This document shows, in pieces, positions 1 through 8,657 of a stretch of DNA of 64,000 nt. The stretch lies in the NCBI RefSeq assembly GCF_023028105.1, contig NZ_CP095494.1, positions 1-64,000 of the forward strand, given 5' to 3'. This DNA comes from Halosolutus gelatinilyticus. GTDB taxonomy: Archaea; Halobacteriota; Halobacteria; Halobacteriales; Natrialbaceae. Within the stretch, counting starts at the first letter, position 1, and the number at the start of each line of letters is the position of its first letter. The position numbers and the translations under genes were made by a program. Under the pieces are notes generated by a model, which saw only the letters and a program-made list of their open reading frames with translations, searched no databases and was not told the DNA's origin.

Positions 1-1
1 C

Positions 2-109
2 CATGTAATGGTCGGGGGCGAGCTTGGACTCGTCGGAGATGTTGACCTAGATCCGGTGGTTGTGCAAAGGTCGACAGAGCGGATTTTGGCTGCAGTTATC
101 GGCTTGTAA
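2..109 (+). CDS. 3' end of an unidentified gene cut by the window edge
   Basis: An open frame runs from the first bases of the window to a TAA at 107-109, giving 35 residues that end in ERILAAVIGL. Composition and the lack of stops suit the tail of a real gene, but the stretch is short and I recognise no family. The reading could be accidental. Confidence 0.3.
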   Translation, partial: HVMVGGELGLVGDVDLDPVVVQRSTERILAAVIGL

Positions 110-155
110 AGCCCCGACAATATTATTAGGATTTCAAGTAACTATACAATAATAA

Positions 156-890
156 ATGGGAGGGGAAGAAGTCGTCCTCAAGGGAGAAATTCACACGAGC
201 CGAGCCGATCACACGGAAGAACGGAATCTATTGGTCGAGGGCGTCGACACGCTTGTTTTGGAAGGTCAGGCGAAGGAAGCGCAGTACGGACTCCGACACC
301 ATTGGTTCGCATATGCGATGGCTATCTTCCAGTGGGTAATTGTCCGCAATCTTTACACCGATAATCGGCTTCTCATTGACCTTGCCGACGCGCAAGGGGC
401 GGACATCGAGTTCACAAGGGAGGCCGACACCGACATCGTCACCAACAGCAGCCTCCTCGTCGAAATTTTTTCCGCCGCAGTGTTCTACATTCTTGCGTTC
501 ATCTCCATCTTATACGGCCTACTATTGGGCGACGTGGTGACTGGTGCGCTCCTCCTCCTGATGAGCGCCCTCCTACCAATTCTCATCATCCGAGTCTACG
601 AGACGATGCAAGCCGAGGAGAACCGTGACGAAATCATGGCTGACATCATTTCTGATGCCGCAGAGCGCGGTGGGCGCGTCGTCGCCATAATGGGTGGGAA
701 GCACTTCGAAGTAGTGCCCGACCATCTCCCCGATGACATCGATCCCAACCTGCGTCCGCCGCGGCATGGCGTTATCTCCCTACAGACGCTTAAGGACATC
801 GGGGTTCCGGTTTTCGAGGCGTTCAGCGACCTCTTTCTCCTATATACAATTCTCCTGCTCATCGTCAGATACGGTGTGATGGTTCTGTAG
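156..890 (+). CDS. TraB/PrgY-like membrane protein
   Basis: A 244-residue protein with the outline of the TraB/PrgY/GumN family, although shorter than usual archaeal TraB. The N-terminus has the GEIHTSR element followed by a conserved-looking acidic strand (VDTLVLEGQ). Near residues 155-185 is the second family element: NRDEIMADII, then VVAIMGGKHFEVV. Hydrophobic segments lie around residues 50-65, 100-140 and at the extreme C-terminus (about 222-242), so the protein is probably membrane-bound. In bacteria PrgY/TraB proteins limit peptide pheromone activity; the archaeal role is unknown and I do not infer one. An AT-rich TATA-like stretch (AATATTATTAGG, about 119-130) lies close upstream, consistent with a short-leader transcript. 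No operon partner is evident. Confidence 0.6.
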   Translation: MGGEEVVLKGEIHTSRADHTEERNLLVEGVDTLVLEGQAKEAQYGLRHHWFAYAMAIFQWVIVRNLYTDNRLLIDLADAQGADIEFTREADTDIVTNSSLLVEIFSAAVFYILAFISILYGLLLGDVVTGALLLLMSALLPILIIRVYETMQAEENRDEIMADIISDAAERGGRVVAIMGGKHFEVVPDHLPDDIDPNLRPPRHGVISLQTLKDIGVPVFEAFSDLFLLYTILLLIVRYGVMVL

Positions 891-1356
891 CGCCACTACA
901 CCCTGCGATAACTCCTCAGGCAGTGTATTAACCTCGATGGCTTGGAGTTCGTGGTCGCCGGTTTGCCGGTGGCCGATATGCAGACCTACGTAACGAACCA
1001 TTCAATTCAGATTCAGGATTAAACTGGACAAAGAAATCTCTTGCCGACCGTTGCTCTGGAAACGGTTGAATCGGTGGTGGGGGGCCATCGATCACCACAC
1101 TGTCAATAAAAACGTTTGAATCGGTGGTGTGTCTCAATTACGGAACGTCGATCGTAATCGCTCGCAGATCACCATCGAATAGATAACACTGATTTGTCCG
1201 TATTTAGTGACGATGCGAGAACATCGATCTAATTGTCGTGTTATCGTTCATCGCTGCTGCTGCGATCGACTGTTGCGCTATTTTCGGCCCCATTAACACA
1301 CGCCGTTCCGCTGGTCGCGATCGCGCTCCATCGGTGAGCCGTCGGGCGAATTCCGC
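891..1356. other. Intergenic region with a spaced direct repeat
   Basis: No gene is supported in these 466 bases. A minus-strand open frame at 928-1137 lacks family features and is probably spurious. The only structure I see is the spaced direct repeat annotated separately at 1061-1129. Confidence 0.5.
1061..1129. repeat. 19-bp direct repeat, 50-bp period
   Basis: AACGGTTGAATCGGTGGTG at 1061-1079 recurs with one mismatch as AACGTTTGAATCGGTGGTG at 1111-1129. The two copies start exactly 50 bp apart. This could be a pair of protein-binding sites or a scar of insertion; nothing nearby decides which. Confidence 0.5.
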
Positions 1357-1768
1357 TCATGGGCCGTACTTGTCGTGATCGAGCAGCGCCCACGGGTTCG
1401 GTGGCTCGTCGTCCCAGAACAGCAGCCCGCCGATCGGATCCTCCGGGTCGCCGTATCGCCTCGGCGGAAGCGTCGCATCGAGCAGTGCGTCGATCGCTTC
1501 GGTGAACGTCCCGTCGACGACGTCGGGCCAGGTTGCCGATTAGTGGCCCTCGTCAGTTGCGAACGACAGGCCGAGGCGATACTCGCTGTCGGTGACGACC
1601 AGGACACCGAGAGCTTCGAGTTCCGCTTGGTGGTTGTAGATCGTCTTTTTCGAGACGGCGGCCCTATCGGCGGGGTCGCCCTTCGAGAGCGATTCGTCGG
1701 CCGCCAGCAGTACCGAGACGCGAGGGTCGTCAAGGCGATCGTCGCCGATGGTCGCGAGCGGTTGACGC
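1357..1768 (-). pseudogene. Broken HTH transcriptional regulator
   Basis: Reading the minus strand, a single frame gives a convincing winged-helix segment containing DDPRVSVLLAADE and then VSKKTIYNHQAELEALGVL. A TAA at 1540-1542 interrupts it, and the same frame continues with FTEAIDALLDATLPP and FWDDEPPNPWALLDHDKYGP to a stop at 1357-1359. The part after the internal stop keeps good coding character, so this is one gene with a nonsense mutation and no clear start codon, hence a pseudogene. The helix SKKTIYNHQ is a typical HTH recognition helix. A plus-strand reading across the same bases exists but is less protein-like. Confidence 0.55.
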
Positions 1769-1878
1769 TCTCAGATCTTCACGAGCTGTATCGCGGCCAC
1801 ACGGACGTTCGATCGAAGGAAACCCTGAAAGAGCACACGAAAACGTTAACGGCGACCGATCTGTTCGAAATCAAAAAT
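1762..1878 (+). pseudogene. Possible winged-helix gene fragment
   Basis: The plus strand here reads LTLSDLHELYRGHTDVRSKETLKEHTKTL, which resembles the helix-turn-helix segments of small haloarchaeal winged-helix proteins. It has no credible start, and the upstream part of the same frame lies antisense to the broken regulator at 1357-1768. It may be a fragment fused by recombination. Chance similarity is possible. Confidence 0.2.
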
Positions 1879-2006
1879 CGGGCTCTGTTGAGACCCTCAG
1901 AATGTGTCAGGAATGTTGTGCTGAATACAAAGCGCGAATGTCGCATGAACCGAGGGTGATCAACACCAAGGGCAGATTGATCAGTACAGCCCAAATACGT
2001 AGCGGG

Positions 2007-2452
2007 TTACGTTTCACACCCGATGGCAATGACAGCTACTATCTGATAATTGTCAAAATAAATATAAACTCCGGCAGGATAATCAAGATTCTCATAGTCT
2101 GGCAATGAGTCCAATACTTCTTCGCCTTCTTCAAATTCTTCGGCGGATTTTGGATTTACAGTGAATTGTTCATATTCTCCTTTTTGTCCTATCGCTGTCC
2201 CGTGGTCTTTATCCGGGTCAGTAGCTTTCTCAAAGATCCGTCTGATAATCGCAACTTCAAATAATTGCTTTTCTTCAGCTGATACTACTGGCGCATCTTT
2301 TGGTGGGTCTTCAATTATTTCGACATGAAAAAAGCACTCCTGCCAGCCGGGTTCTTGATTATCAGCCGATGTGCCATCATTCCAAGAGCCACAACCAGTT
2401 AAAAGAGTAGAAAGGAAACCCCCTTTGTTACTATGAATGCTCGCCGGTTCAT
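2007..2452 (-). pseudogene. Secreted lipoprotein, frameshifted in its signal peptide
   Basis: The body of this small acidic protein (about 140 residues) follows a lipobox LLTGC, where a haloarchaeal lipoprotein would be lipidated. The frame containing the lipobox has only a TTG start. The ATG at 2452 (minus) instead begins MNRRAFIVTK, a good Tat-type N-region, but runs to a stop 18 codons later. Adding one G to the five-G run at 2419-2423 would join the two frames into MNRRAFIVTKGGFLSTLLTG followed by the lipobox Cys. The gene is therefore either mutated, phase variable at the homopolymer, or affected by a sequence error. Mature function is unknown. The base composition is AT-richer than most of the window. 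Confidence 0.6.
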
Positions 2453-2704
2453 ACAAATATTTCTACGAGACAACAGTTAAACCCCCTGTTAGTTGCAACA
2501 GCCGCTTTACCTACAATCATTGGTCAGTGCGCACGTGTAGTGAGCGGGTGGTTCACTACTTTCGGTGTGAAACAAACGGAATCGTCGTGCTGCACTAATA
2601 CTCTATATTCAGCATAGTCACGCAAAAATATCAGTGATTGGGGGTTTCAACAGAGCTAAAAATCGGGGGATGCGAACCACGACGTGGCGGTTTACCGGGC
2701 TTGA

Positions 2705-3394
2705 TTAGGCGTAATAGACGAATATGTCCTCGTCGACAATACCCTTGAAATTCTCCCCGTAGAGTTCTTCCAACTGCTCCCCTTGGTCGGGTGACTGTGA
2801 ACGGAATGCGACACCGACGTTTTTCAACTCGCATAGACGCGTGACTCGTGAGGGTGGGTGGTACTCAGACATCGTTCCCGTTCCGTGAGTCTGTAGCCGG
2901 CGCGGTAGATCGGTGGTCTGACCGATGTAGAAGATTCTGTCGGAGGTATACAACTCTGTCGCGAACTCGATGCACTCACCGAACAGCTCCTTTGACCGTC
3001 GCTCGAGCGATCGAATTGATTGGGCGTACAGTTCGCATTCGATGCAGTATACGACCGAGTCGTATCCCTTCGCGAGTTGTCGACCTATTTCTCGTAGTTC
3101 CATCCGTCCGTCGGTGTCCTCGAGTTCAACCCAATCGTCGGAGTCGATTTTGGGCGGTCTCGTGTCCGCGTTCCAGTCGACGAATCGGTCGTACGATTCG
3201 ACCTTGTCAGTCCGTATGCTCTGGTCGAGCACACTCTCTTTCGCTTCATCAAGTGAAACGGAGTATTCAAGGAGTTGTGCTAATTCCTGTTCAGCCTGGA
3301 ACGCATCTAAATTCGTTTTCGATTCCAATTCGCCGACTGCCGATCGGATATCGGCTTCGGGTTCGGGGAATCGGTCGTAGTCAATTCCGTTCAT
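2705..3394 (-). CDS. GIY-YIG nuclease-like protein
   Basis: A 229-residue protein with a C-terminal GIY-YIG-type core: the strand VVYCIECELY at about residue 115, then IFYIGQTTDLPRRLQTHGTG with the expected Tyr-Ile-Gly, Arg and His positions. The N-terminal half is acidic and unrecognised. The family includes UvrC, homing and restriction endonucleases, so a metal-dependent DNA nuclease is likely. I start it at the ATG at 3394 rather than a TTG three codons upstream. It begins 17 bases after the large zinc-ribbon gene ends, on the same strand, so the two are probably co-transcribed. A role in element maintenance or defence is only inferred from that pairing. Confidence 0.65.
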   Translation of the reverse strand: MNGIDYDRFPEPEADIRSAVGELESKTNLDAFQAEQELAQLLEYSVSLDEAKESVLDQSIRTDKVESYDRFVDWNADTRPPKIDSDDWVELEDTDGRMELREIGRQLAKGYDSVVYCIECELYAQSIRSLERRSKELFGECIEFATELYTSDRIFYIGQTTDLPRRLQTHGTGTMSEYHPPSRVTRLCELKNVGVAFRSQSPDQGEQLEELYGENFKGIVDEDIFVYYA

Positions 3395-3411
3395 TAATAT
3401 CAAGGTTCGTA

Positions 3412-6400
3412 TTAGTCCGCCGTCACTATTCCGGTCGCATCCGCGAGTGTCGTCTGATCCGGCTTCTCACCAATTGTCACGACGTCGTGTTCGAATCGCT
3501 GTGCTGCGCAGGGTTTGGGTTTCAGTAACGGCACGAGCACGTCGATCCAGTCGTCGATCCAGGCCCCGACCGTCGCGATGAGTGTGGCCCGATCCAACGG
3601 CTGACCGAACGCGTCGATCAACGCCGGATCGCCGAGGTCATACCCGAGTCGATCCAGTGCGTCGTACAGAACGCTGTCGACCGTACTCGAACCGATCGTG
3701 ACCGAGGCGCCAGCGTCCTTGCTCGCGTCGGTCTCGGGGACGTACCACGGAGCGATCGTTGCCGTCCACTTGCGGCCGTCAACGCGTTCGAGCAGTTCCA
3801 CCGCCTCCAACCGGTCGATGTGCTTCCGGTACGTCTCGCCCGAGCAACCGACGCGATCGAGGATTTCGGAGCGACCGATCGGGTCGTCGGCTTCGAGCAC
3901 TACTTTCAAGATCTTTCCTGGCGTCGGCGCCCTGACGTCCGGGAGCAGTCGATCCGCCGAGAGCGTCCCGAGCGCGTGTTCGATATCGCCAATCGTCACG
4001 TCGCCCGGTCGGTTCGATCTCGCGAGCGTCGTCAGCGCGTCCACGACGTCGAAGGTCGATCCGGTGTAGGCTTCGAACAACCGGACCGTTCGTCGCATGG
4101 CGTTGGATTCGCGAGCCGGTGTGAGATTCTTCTTTTCGAGGACAGTCTCGACAGCGTGGCGCATCGCGACGTAGTCGCCGGTCGTCGTCACAGGAACCTC
4201 GAGTTCGACCGGGCGGTAGTCCGTGCGATCGTCGAGGCGTTGGTCGTCTCGGGCGGCGATCGCCCTGCGGAGACGTTCGGACAGATCCGAGATTTTGGGC
4301 CCAGAGAGCACCCACGACGCCCGGAGATGACCGGACGGGTTGGACGGGTCTGTCTCGAATCCTTTTGCCGTCTTGCGTTTGTGGCTGTCTGGCTCCCAGA
4401 AATTGCGGTGCAGCGAGTGACCGTTGTACGATGACTGACGAGTGACAACCTCGGAGACGAACCGGCAGAACTCCGATTCGTTCAGGTTGTTCGGCTCCGG
4501 AATCCGGAGTTCGATCGAAATGTCGATTCCGAGAGCGTCGTAGATCGCTGTTGCGGACATAAGCAGGCCGTGGGCACGCCGCATGAGGTCCTGGCGTTCG
4601 TCGGGTTCAAGATCGCCGAGCTTGCCGAGTTTCTCGAGCAGAATCGATCGAACCGCGACGTATCGGCCCCGGAAGCGATCGTATTCGCGTTCGTCCCCCG
4701 AGAGCCAGCCGACCTGGGCCGCACGAACGAGATGATCGAACGTTTCGCGGGCGGAGAGATTGTCACCAAAGCATCCTTCCAGTTCGTCACCGACCGCCGA
4801 CGGCGTCAGGACCTTGCCCCATAGCTTATCGTCAAGTAACGCCGTTGCAAGCCGCACCAGTGTGGGTATCGGTCCGCCGTACTGCGTACTCACGGCCAGG
4901 TGGTCGTCCATACAACTCACGTAGGTCACGCGTCCATCATCCCACCGCTGTACCGGGTAGTCGTTCATGTTCACACCGTCACGGGCTGTAGCGGCTGTAA
5001 TTCGGGCATGTAGGGGCCAGCTGCTCCCGTTCAGTTTCGGTAGCCACTGTACGTAACCGTCGCGCGCGGCATCGCCTGTGGCGGCCAGCGCCTCCTCCGC
5101 TGTACAGCCGCCCTCCCCCACACCACTCTCGTCGCCGGTGCCATACACTGTACTTGCTGACTGACTTGGGGTCTCAGTAACGCCGCCGGATTCGGACTCG
5201 GATTCTTCACCGTCTGATTCCACGAACGTAGCGAAAACAGTCTCCTGACCCGGGTGAACGACTCGAAGGTCGTCCGTGATGAGACTCGCCGCGACCTCGC
5301 CACGATCGGAAAGCCCCATCGTGTTTTCGGTGCCGCGTGTGTCGACGTCGACGAACCCGTGGTCGGATTCGAGAGCCTGGATGTATGGCCGAACGGAACC
5401 GCGAGAGAGGTCGAGCTCCGGATCGTTGGCGATGTCTTTGACCGTTGCACCGGGATTGCGTTCGAGGTGCTTGAGGATCTGAAGCTTGCCCGCGCGCTTG
5501 TTCATCGCCTCGAGCGTGGCGTAGATCGCCGTCGGGTCGGCCGTGTTCGCAGGATCGTCGCTCGCGGCTTGCCGACGCCCCGGCATGTCCATTTCAGTAA
5601 CGCGATCGACGAACTCTAGGTGGCTCGATTCGAGCTTGCGCGCGACTCGTGGCGAGGTCACGATCGTGACCTCGGCGGCCATCGCCAGTTGTTCGAGCGC
5701 GGTCAGCGTCTTGCGGCGCGTCGATGCATGATCTGATTCGAGCCACATCTCGCCGTCGAACCGAACGACGAGTTCGGGGTTAACATCGGCCCCCCGGAGC
5801 ACCGGCACGATCGTGGCCGCGAGGTCATCGTGTGAAAGCCCGAGTGCGTTACGGCCGGTTCCGATATTTGTCAGTGCCGATCGGGACCACTCGCGAACCT
5901 GCTCGTGGAGCTTGCGGTTATCCTCGAGCAAGTCGGCGTTGGCGAGATCGACGTCGTGGTACTGACAGGCGTACGTCGCGAGGACCGATGCAAAGCCGGA
6001 GCGTTGGTCCGCGAGGTCGAACTCCGAGACGAGTCGACTGGCGACTGCACTCGGATCGTCATCGCTGGCAACATCACGGACGGCTTCGACGACGGCTGGC
6101 AACAGTGCCTCAAGTACGCCCGGCAGCCACGACGAGACGGCCGGCGGTACGTCGGCAGTAATCGTGTTGAGCCGCTGTTGGGCTGGTGGCGTCGGCCGAA
6201 GCGCCAGGGACTGAACGTCGAACTCGGGAGCCGGCCGTGGCTTCGGCGGCTCGGGGTCGGTAAGCGTTCGGTCGTCGTCGCCGTTGGCCTCGCCGTAGTA
6301 GGCCTTGAGCTGTTCGTCGAGCGGAACGGTTTCGCCGGTCCAATCGGACCACTCTGTGAACTGCTTGCGGAACTGTTCGAGGCGGTACTCGGCCAGCGTC

Positions 6401-6810
6401 TCGAACCGCGAACGGTTGTGCTCGAACACCGACTCGGCGTAGGTTTCGTACCGATCGCTCTCAACCGGCTTGAGGTCCATCTTGTCGACGTCGGTAACGA
6501 ACGAATCGATCTGGCGATCGACTTCGGCGGCTTGCTCCGAGTACTGCCCGCAATCGAGGGTGAAGTCATTGTACAACTGAGCCTCTCCAGCACGTTTCGC
6601 GAGATAGCGGGAACGCCATTCGGCCGCTGCCTCGCGCGTTGGGAGGCTCTTGAGATATTTCACTTTCGAGGGGGTGTATTGGGCACCGCAGTGTGGACAG
6701 TTGACTGTCGTTTGTGCGCGCCACTGCCCGTGTTCGGTCCACTCGTCGACGGGCCGAATCCAGGGAGTCTTGCACGTGGAACAGACGAGCACGTCCCACT
6801 CGTCGCTCAT
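3412..6810 (-). CDS. Large zinc-ribbon, winged-helix protein of unknown function
   Basis: A 1132-residue protein. The N-terminus carries a zinc ribbon (CSTCKTPW, then CPHCGAQY at about residues 9-45) resembling the haloarchaeal DUF5817-type ribbon, followed by a basic helix. A region around residues 450-520 reads as a winged helix (GKLQILKHLERNPGATVKDI), and a second lies near residues 970-1020 (GKILKVVLEADDPIGRSEI, then SGETYRKHIDRLEAVELLER). No Walker motif or nuclease core is visible. Large zinc-finger proteins with HTH domains occur as replication or maintenance proteins on haloarchaeal plasmids (RepH-like proteins are one possibility), but I cannot assign it. The start at 6810 is an ATG with a long gene-free region upstream. 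Confidence 0.5.
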   Translation of the reverse strand: MSDEWDVLVCSTCKTPWIRPVDEWTEHGQWRAQTTVNCPHCGAQYTPSKVKYLKSLPTREAAAEWRSRYLAKRAGEAQLYNDFTLDCGQYSEQAAEVDRQIDSFVTDVDKMDLKPVESDRYETYAESVFEHNRSRFETLAEYRLEQFRKQFTEWSDWTGETVPLDEQLKAYYGEANGDDDRTLTDPEPPKPRPAPEFDVQSLALRPTPPAQQRLNTITADVPPAVSSWLPGVLEALLPAVVEAVRDVASDDDPSAVASRLVSEFDLADQRSGFASVLATYACQYHDVDLANADLLEDNRKLHEQVREWSRSALTNIGTGRNALGLSHDDLAATIVPVLRGADVNPELVVRFDGEMWLESDHASTRRKTLTALEQLAMAAEVTIVTSPRVARKLESSHLEFVDRVTEMDMPGRRQAASDDPANTADPTAIYATLEAMNKRAGKLQILKHLERNPGATVKDIANDPELDLSRGSVRPYIQALESDHGFVDVDTRGTENTMGLSDRGEVAASLITDDLRVVHPGQETVFATFVESDGEESESESGGVTETPSQSASTVYGTGDESGVGEGGCTAEEALAATGDAARDGYVQWLPKLNGSSWPLHARITAATARDGVNMNDYPVQRWDDGRVTYVSCMDDHLAVSTQYGGPIPTLVRLATALLDDKLWGKVLTPSAVGDELEGCFGDNLSARETFDHLVRAAQVGWLSGDEREYDRFRGRYVAVRSILLEKLGKLGDLEPDERQDLMRRAHGLLMSATAIYDALGIDISIELRIPEPNNLNESEFCRFVSEVVTRQSSYNGHSLHRNFWEPDSHKRKTAKGFETDPSNPSGHLRASWVLSGPKISDLSERLRRAIAARDDQRLDDRTDYRPVELEVPVTTTGDYVAMRHAVETVLEKKNLTPARESNAMRRTVRLFEAYTGSTFDVVDALTTLARSNRPGDVTIGDIEHALGTLSADRLLPDVRAPTPGKILKVVLEADDPIGRSEILDRVGCSGETYRKHIDRLEAVELLERVDGRKWTATIAPWYVPETDASKDAGASVTIGSSTVDSVLYDALDRLGYDLGDPALIDAFGQPLDRATLIATVGAWIDDWIDVLVPLLKPKPCAAQRFEHDVVTIGEKPDQTTLADATGIVTAD

Positions 6811-7255
6811 CGGTCCCTCACCTCGGCGGATTCAGGCCATATAGCACTCTCCCCGCTCATCCAATCGTGTGCGATCATAGATGTTGAACTCCGATCGCAG
6901 AACGCACACCCTCCGCCCGCGAGTCGATAGGAGACTCATGAACGCGAGTCTCGCCAGTCGGCGTGGGGGAAAGTTTAAGGCCAAAGCCGACCAAAACCAG
7001 GGTGTTACTAGGGTCCTGGCGTGGCCGGCTTCGGCCTCGCGCCCTGCGGTCAATTTTCCTTAGCTGTGCATATCTGCAACGAACGAACTGCCGGTCCTTA
7101 AATCTAGTTTGAGCGTCTGACGTTGTATCCATCAATTTCCCAGGGGAACACTGTGGCCGTGCGTGGCCACGGGTTGGCTGCCCTACCAGCCGAAGACGTG
7201 TTTCGAGCCTGCTGCCCTAACAACAGGCCGCGCTGTCCAAGTCGCCGATCGTATT
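6811..7255. other. Gene-free region upstream of the large zinc-ribbon gene
   Basis: About 445 bases without a supportable gene. Short frames on both strands have no recognisable content. Near 7150-7235 there are small GC-rich inverted repeats (GTGGCC ... GGCCAC and GCCTG ... CAGGC) that could form hairpins. The region could hold the promoter, or an origin if the large gene is a replication protein, but I see no clear iterons. Confidence 0.35.
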
Positions 7256-7576
7256 TCATCGCGCGAGCTGCACCTCCTTGATCTCGAACTCCGCAAGCAC
7301 GCGCTCGATCCACGACGGGACCCGCTCAACGTCGGCGATCGTCTTGCCGGGCGCGCGCAGCGCGGTCACCTCTGCGGCGTTGCGGGCACCTTCGACGGTC
7401 CACGAATCGCCGCGGCGTTCGAGTTCGATCACGAAGCTCGAGCGCTCGCCATGGCAGGTCAGATCGACGGTCGTGCCGCTCGGCACGTCGAGTCCGAGTG
7501 CTGCGAGGTCGATCGTGGTCGTCGCACCGAGCGCGCCCGCGATCGCGTCGGTTGTGTCTGCGTTCGTGACTGCCAT
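7256..7576 (-). CDS. Hypothetical small protein
   Basis: A 106-residue protein from an ATG at 7576. A longer reading back to 7735 adds low-complexity sequence and is less likely. The protein is mixed strand and helix (TTIDLAALGLDVPSGTTVDL, then RSSFVIELERRGDSWTVEGA). No transmembrane segment, cysteine pair or known motif is seen. It stands alone, facing away from the winged-helix gene at 7933. Function unknown. Confidence 0.5.
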   Translation of the reverse strand: MAVTNADTTDAIAGALGATTTIDLAALGLDVPSGTTVDLTCHGERSSFVIELERRGDSWTVEGARNAAEVTALRAPGKTIADVERVPSWIERVLAEFEIKEVQLAR

Positions 7577-7932
7577 GACATCGGATAGGTCCGATCGGGA
7601 CTTAACGCTGCGGGGGGTGCTTCCACCCGTTCCACCCTCGCAGTCTTGCGATTTTCTCGAGGTCGATCGTTGTCGATCGATGAGCGAAACCGTCTCGAAG
7701 ACGGTAGTGTTTTGGGCGCGGGTTTCGTTTGCCATGATCGTAGGCGTCAGTTTGCGGCGTCTGGGCGGCGTGAGTCAGCACGTCCGCCCGGTTTTCGAAC
7801 GGATTAATCGCCCGGTGAGTCGCATTAACTGACAGTCACTACGATAATGTCGCGACTACTTATAGTTTGGCACCGATATCGATTCCATTCGGAAGTTATA
7901 ACGATATCAAAAAATTAGTATCCTGTAATACT
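7577..7932. other. Divergent intergenic region
   Basis: About 356 bases separate the divergently transcribed genes at 7576 and 7933. The right-hand 100 bases are AT-rich, with TACTTATAGTTTGG near 7857-7870 and AAAAAATTAGTA near 7911-7922, so promoter elements for the plus-strand regulator probably lie there. No other feature is seen. Confidence 0.4.
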
Positions 7933-8238
7933 ATGCCTAATCCACCCCGCGATTCGGGCGACGAAATGCACCATCAAGTCGCCTGGATGAAGCCCTCAGA
8001 CCGCCCTATTGTACGGGAAATAGCAAATTATGGAGGGTGGATGAAACCGGCGACTTTGGCGCTCAATGTTCCATACACTCGAAATCATGTTGCGGCTCGA
8101 TGTCGAGTTTTATCAGATCACGGTTTGATCGAACGTCACGAAGACACGGCCGCGTACCGGATCACTTCTCTCGGAGAACGGTTTTTATCGGATGACATCG
8201 ATCCAAGCGAGTTAGAAGACGACGGCGACGGCGAGTGA
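7933..8238 (+). CDS. Winged-helix regulator, phiH1-repressor-like
   Basis: A 101-residue protein. After MHHQVAWMKPSDRPIVREI comes a winged-helix domain whose recognition segment includes NVPYTRNHVAARCRVLSDHG and the wing LIERHEDTAAYRITSLGERF. This is the outline of the small haloarchaeal repressors related to the phiH1 phage repressor, which bind DNA as dimers near their own promoter. I start at the ATG at 7933; a longer frame to 7867 adds an unrelated hydrophobic leader. The acidic C-terminus (ELEDDGDGE) is typical of haloarchaea. It lies just upstream of the first padR gene and its operator. Confidence 0.65.
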   Translation: MPNPPRDSGDEMHHQVAWMKPSDRPIVREIANYGGWMKPATLALNVPYTRNHVAARCRVLSDHGLIERHEDTAAYRITSLGERFLSDDIDPSELEDDGDGE

Positions 8239-8259
8239 CGATCGACCGTATTACCCACC

Positions 8260-8288
8260 GACAGGTACATCACACTCCCGTACCTATC
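8260..8288 (+). promoter_or_regulatory. Inverted-repeat operator of padR copy 1
   Basis: GACAGGTAC, an 11-base spacer, and GTACCTATC form an 8-of-9 inverted repeat ending 11 bases before the padR ATG at 8300. The same arrangement occurs at 11282-11310 before the second padR copy. Position and symmetry suit autoregulation by the PadR dimer, which is inferred. Confidence 0.55.
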
Positions 8289-8299
8289 TGAACCCAGAT

Positions 8300-8593
8300 A
8301 TGTACGACCTCACTGGATTCCAGCGAGATCTCCTGTACGTCATCGCCGGCCTCGACGAACCACACGGCCTCGCAATCAAAGAGGAACTCGAACAGTACTA
8401 CGAGAAAGAGGTCCACCACGGACGGTTGTATCCGAACCTCGATACGATTGTCGACAAGGGACTCGTCGAAAAAGGGGAGGTCGATCGGCGGACCAACTTC
8501 TATAGTGTGACTCGCCGTGGCCGGCGTGAGATTGAGGCGCGCCGCGAGTGGGAGGATCAGTACGTCGACGAACTACTGTCCGAATCAGCGTAG
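8300..8593 (+). CDS. PadR-family transcriptional regulator, copy 1
   Basis: A 97-residue minimal PadR winged helix. It opens with LTGFQRDLLYVIAGLDEPHG and continues with KEELEQYYEKEVHHGRLYPN, the PadR signature segment that forms the recognition helix, then the wing VDRRTNFYSVTRRGRREIEA. PadR proteins are dimeric repressors, and this short form lacks a separate effector domain. It differs from copy 2 (11322-11615) at about eight residues. A symmetric operator lies directly upstream, so it probably regulates itself and perhaps its twin. The sequence just before the start codon (TATCTGAACCCAGAT) is also identical in both copies. Confidence 0.85.
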   Translation: MYDLTGFQRDLLYVIAGLDEPHGLAIKEELEQYYEKEVHHGRLYPNLDTIVDKGLVEKGEVDRRTNFYSVTRRGRREIEARREWEDQYVDELLSESA

Positions 8594-8657
8594 CGATCGG
8601 CATGGGGAAATTAGAAGGTGACGACGGCAAGTGACGATCCGGACGAACCGGCCCCAC

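Noticed and set aside
5871-6930. Large open frames on both strands inside the 1132-residue zinc-ribbon gene
   Set aside because: High-GC haloarchaeal genes leave the other frames open. These frames are Arg/Ser-rich with no domain content, while the minus-strand frame has clear zinc and HTH motifs.
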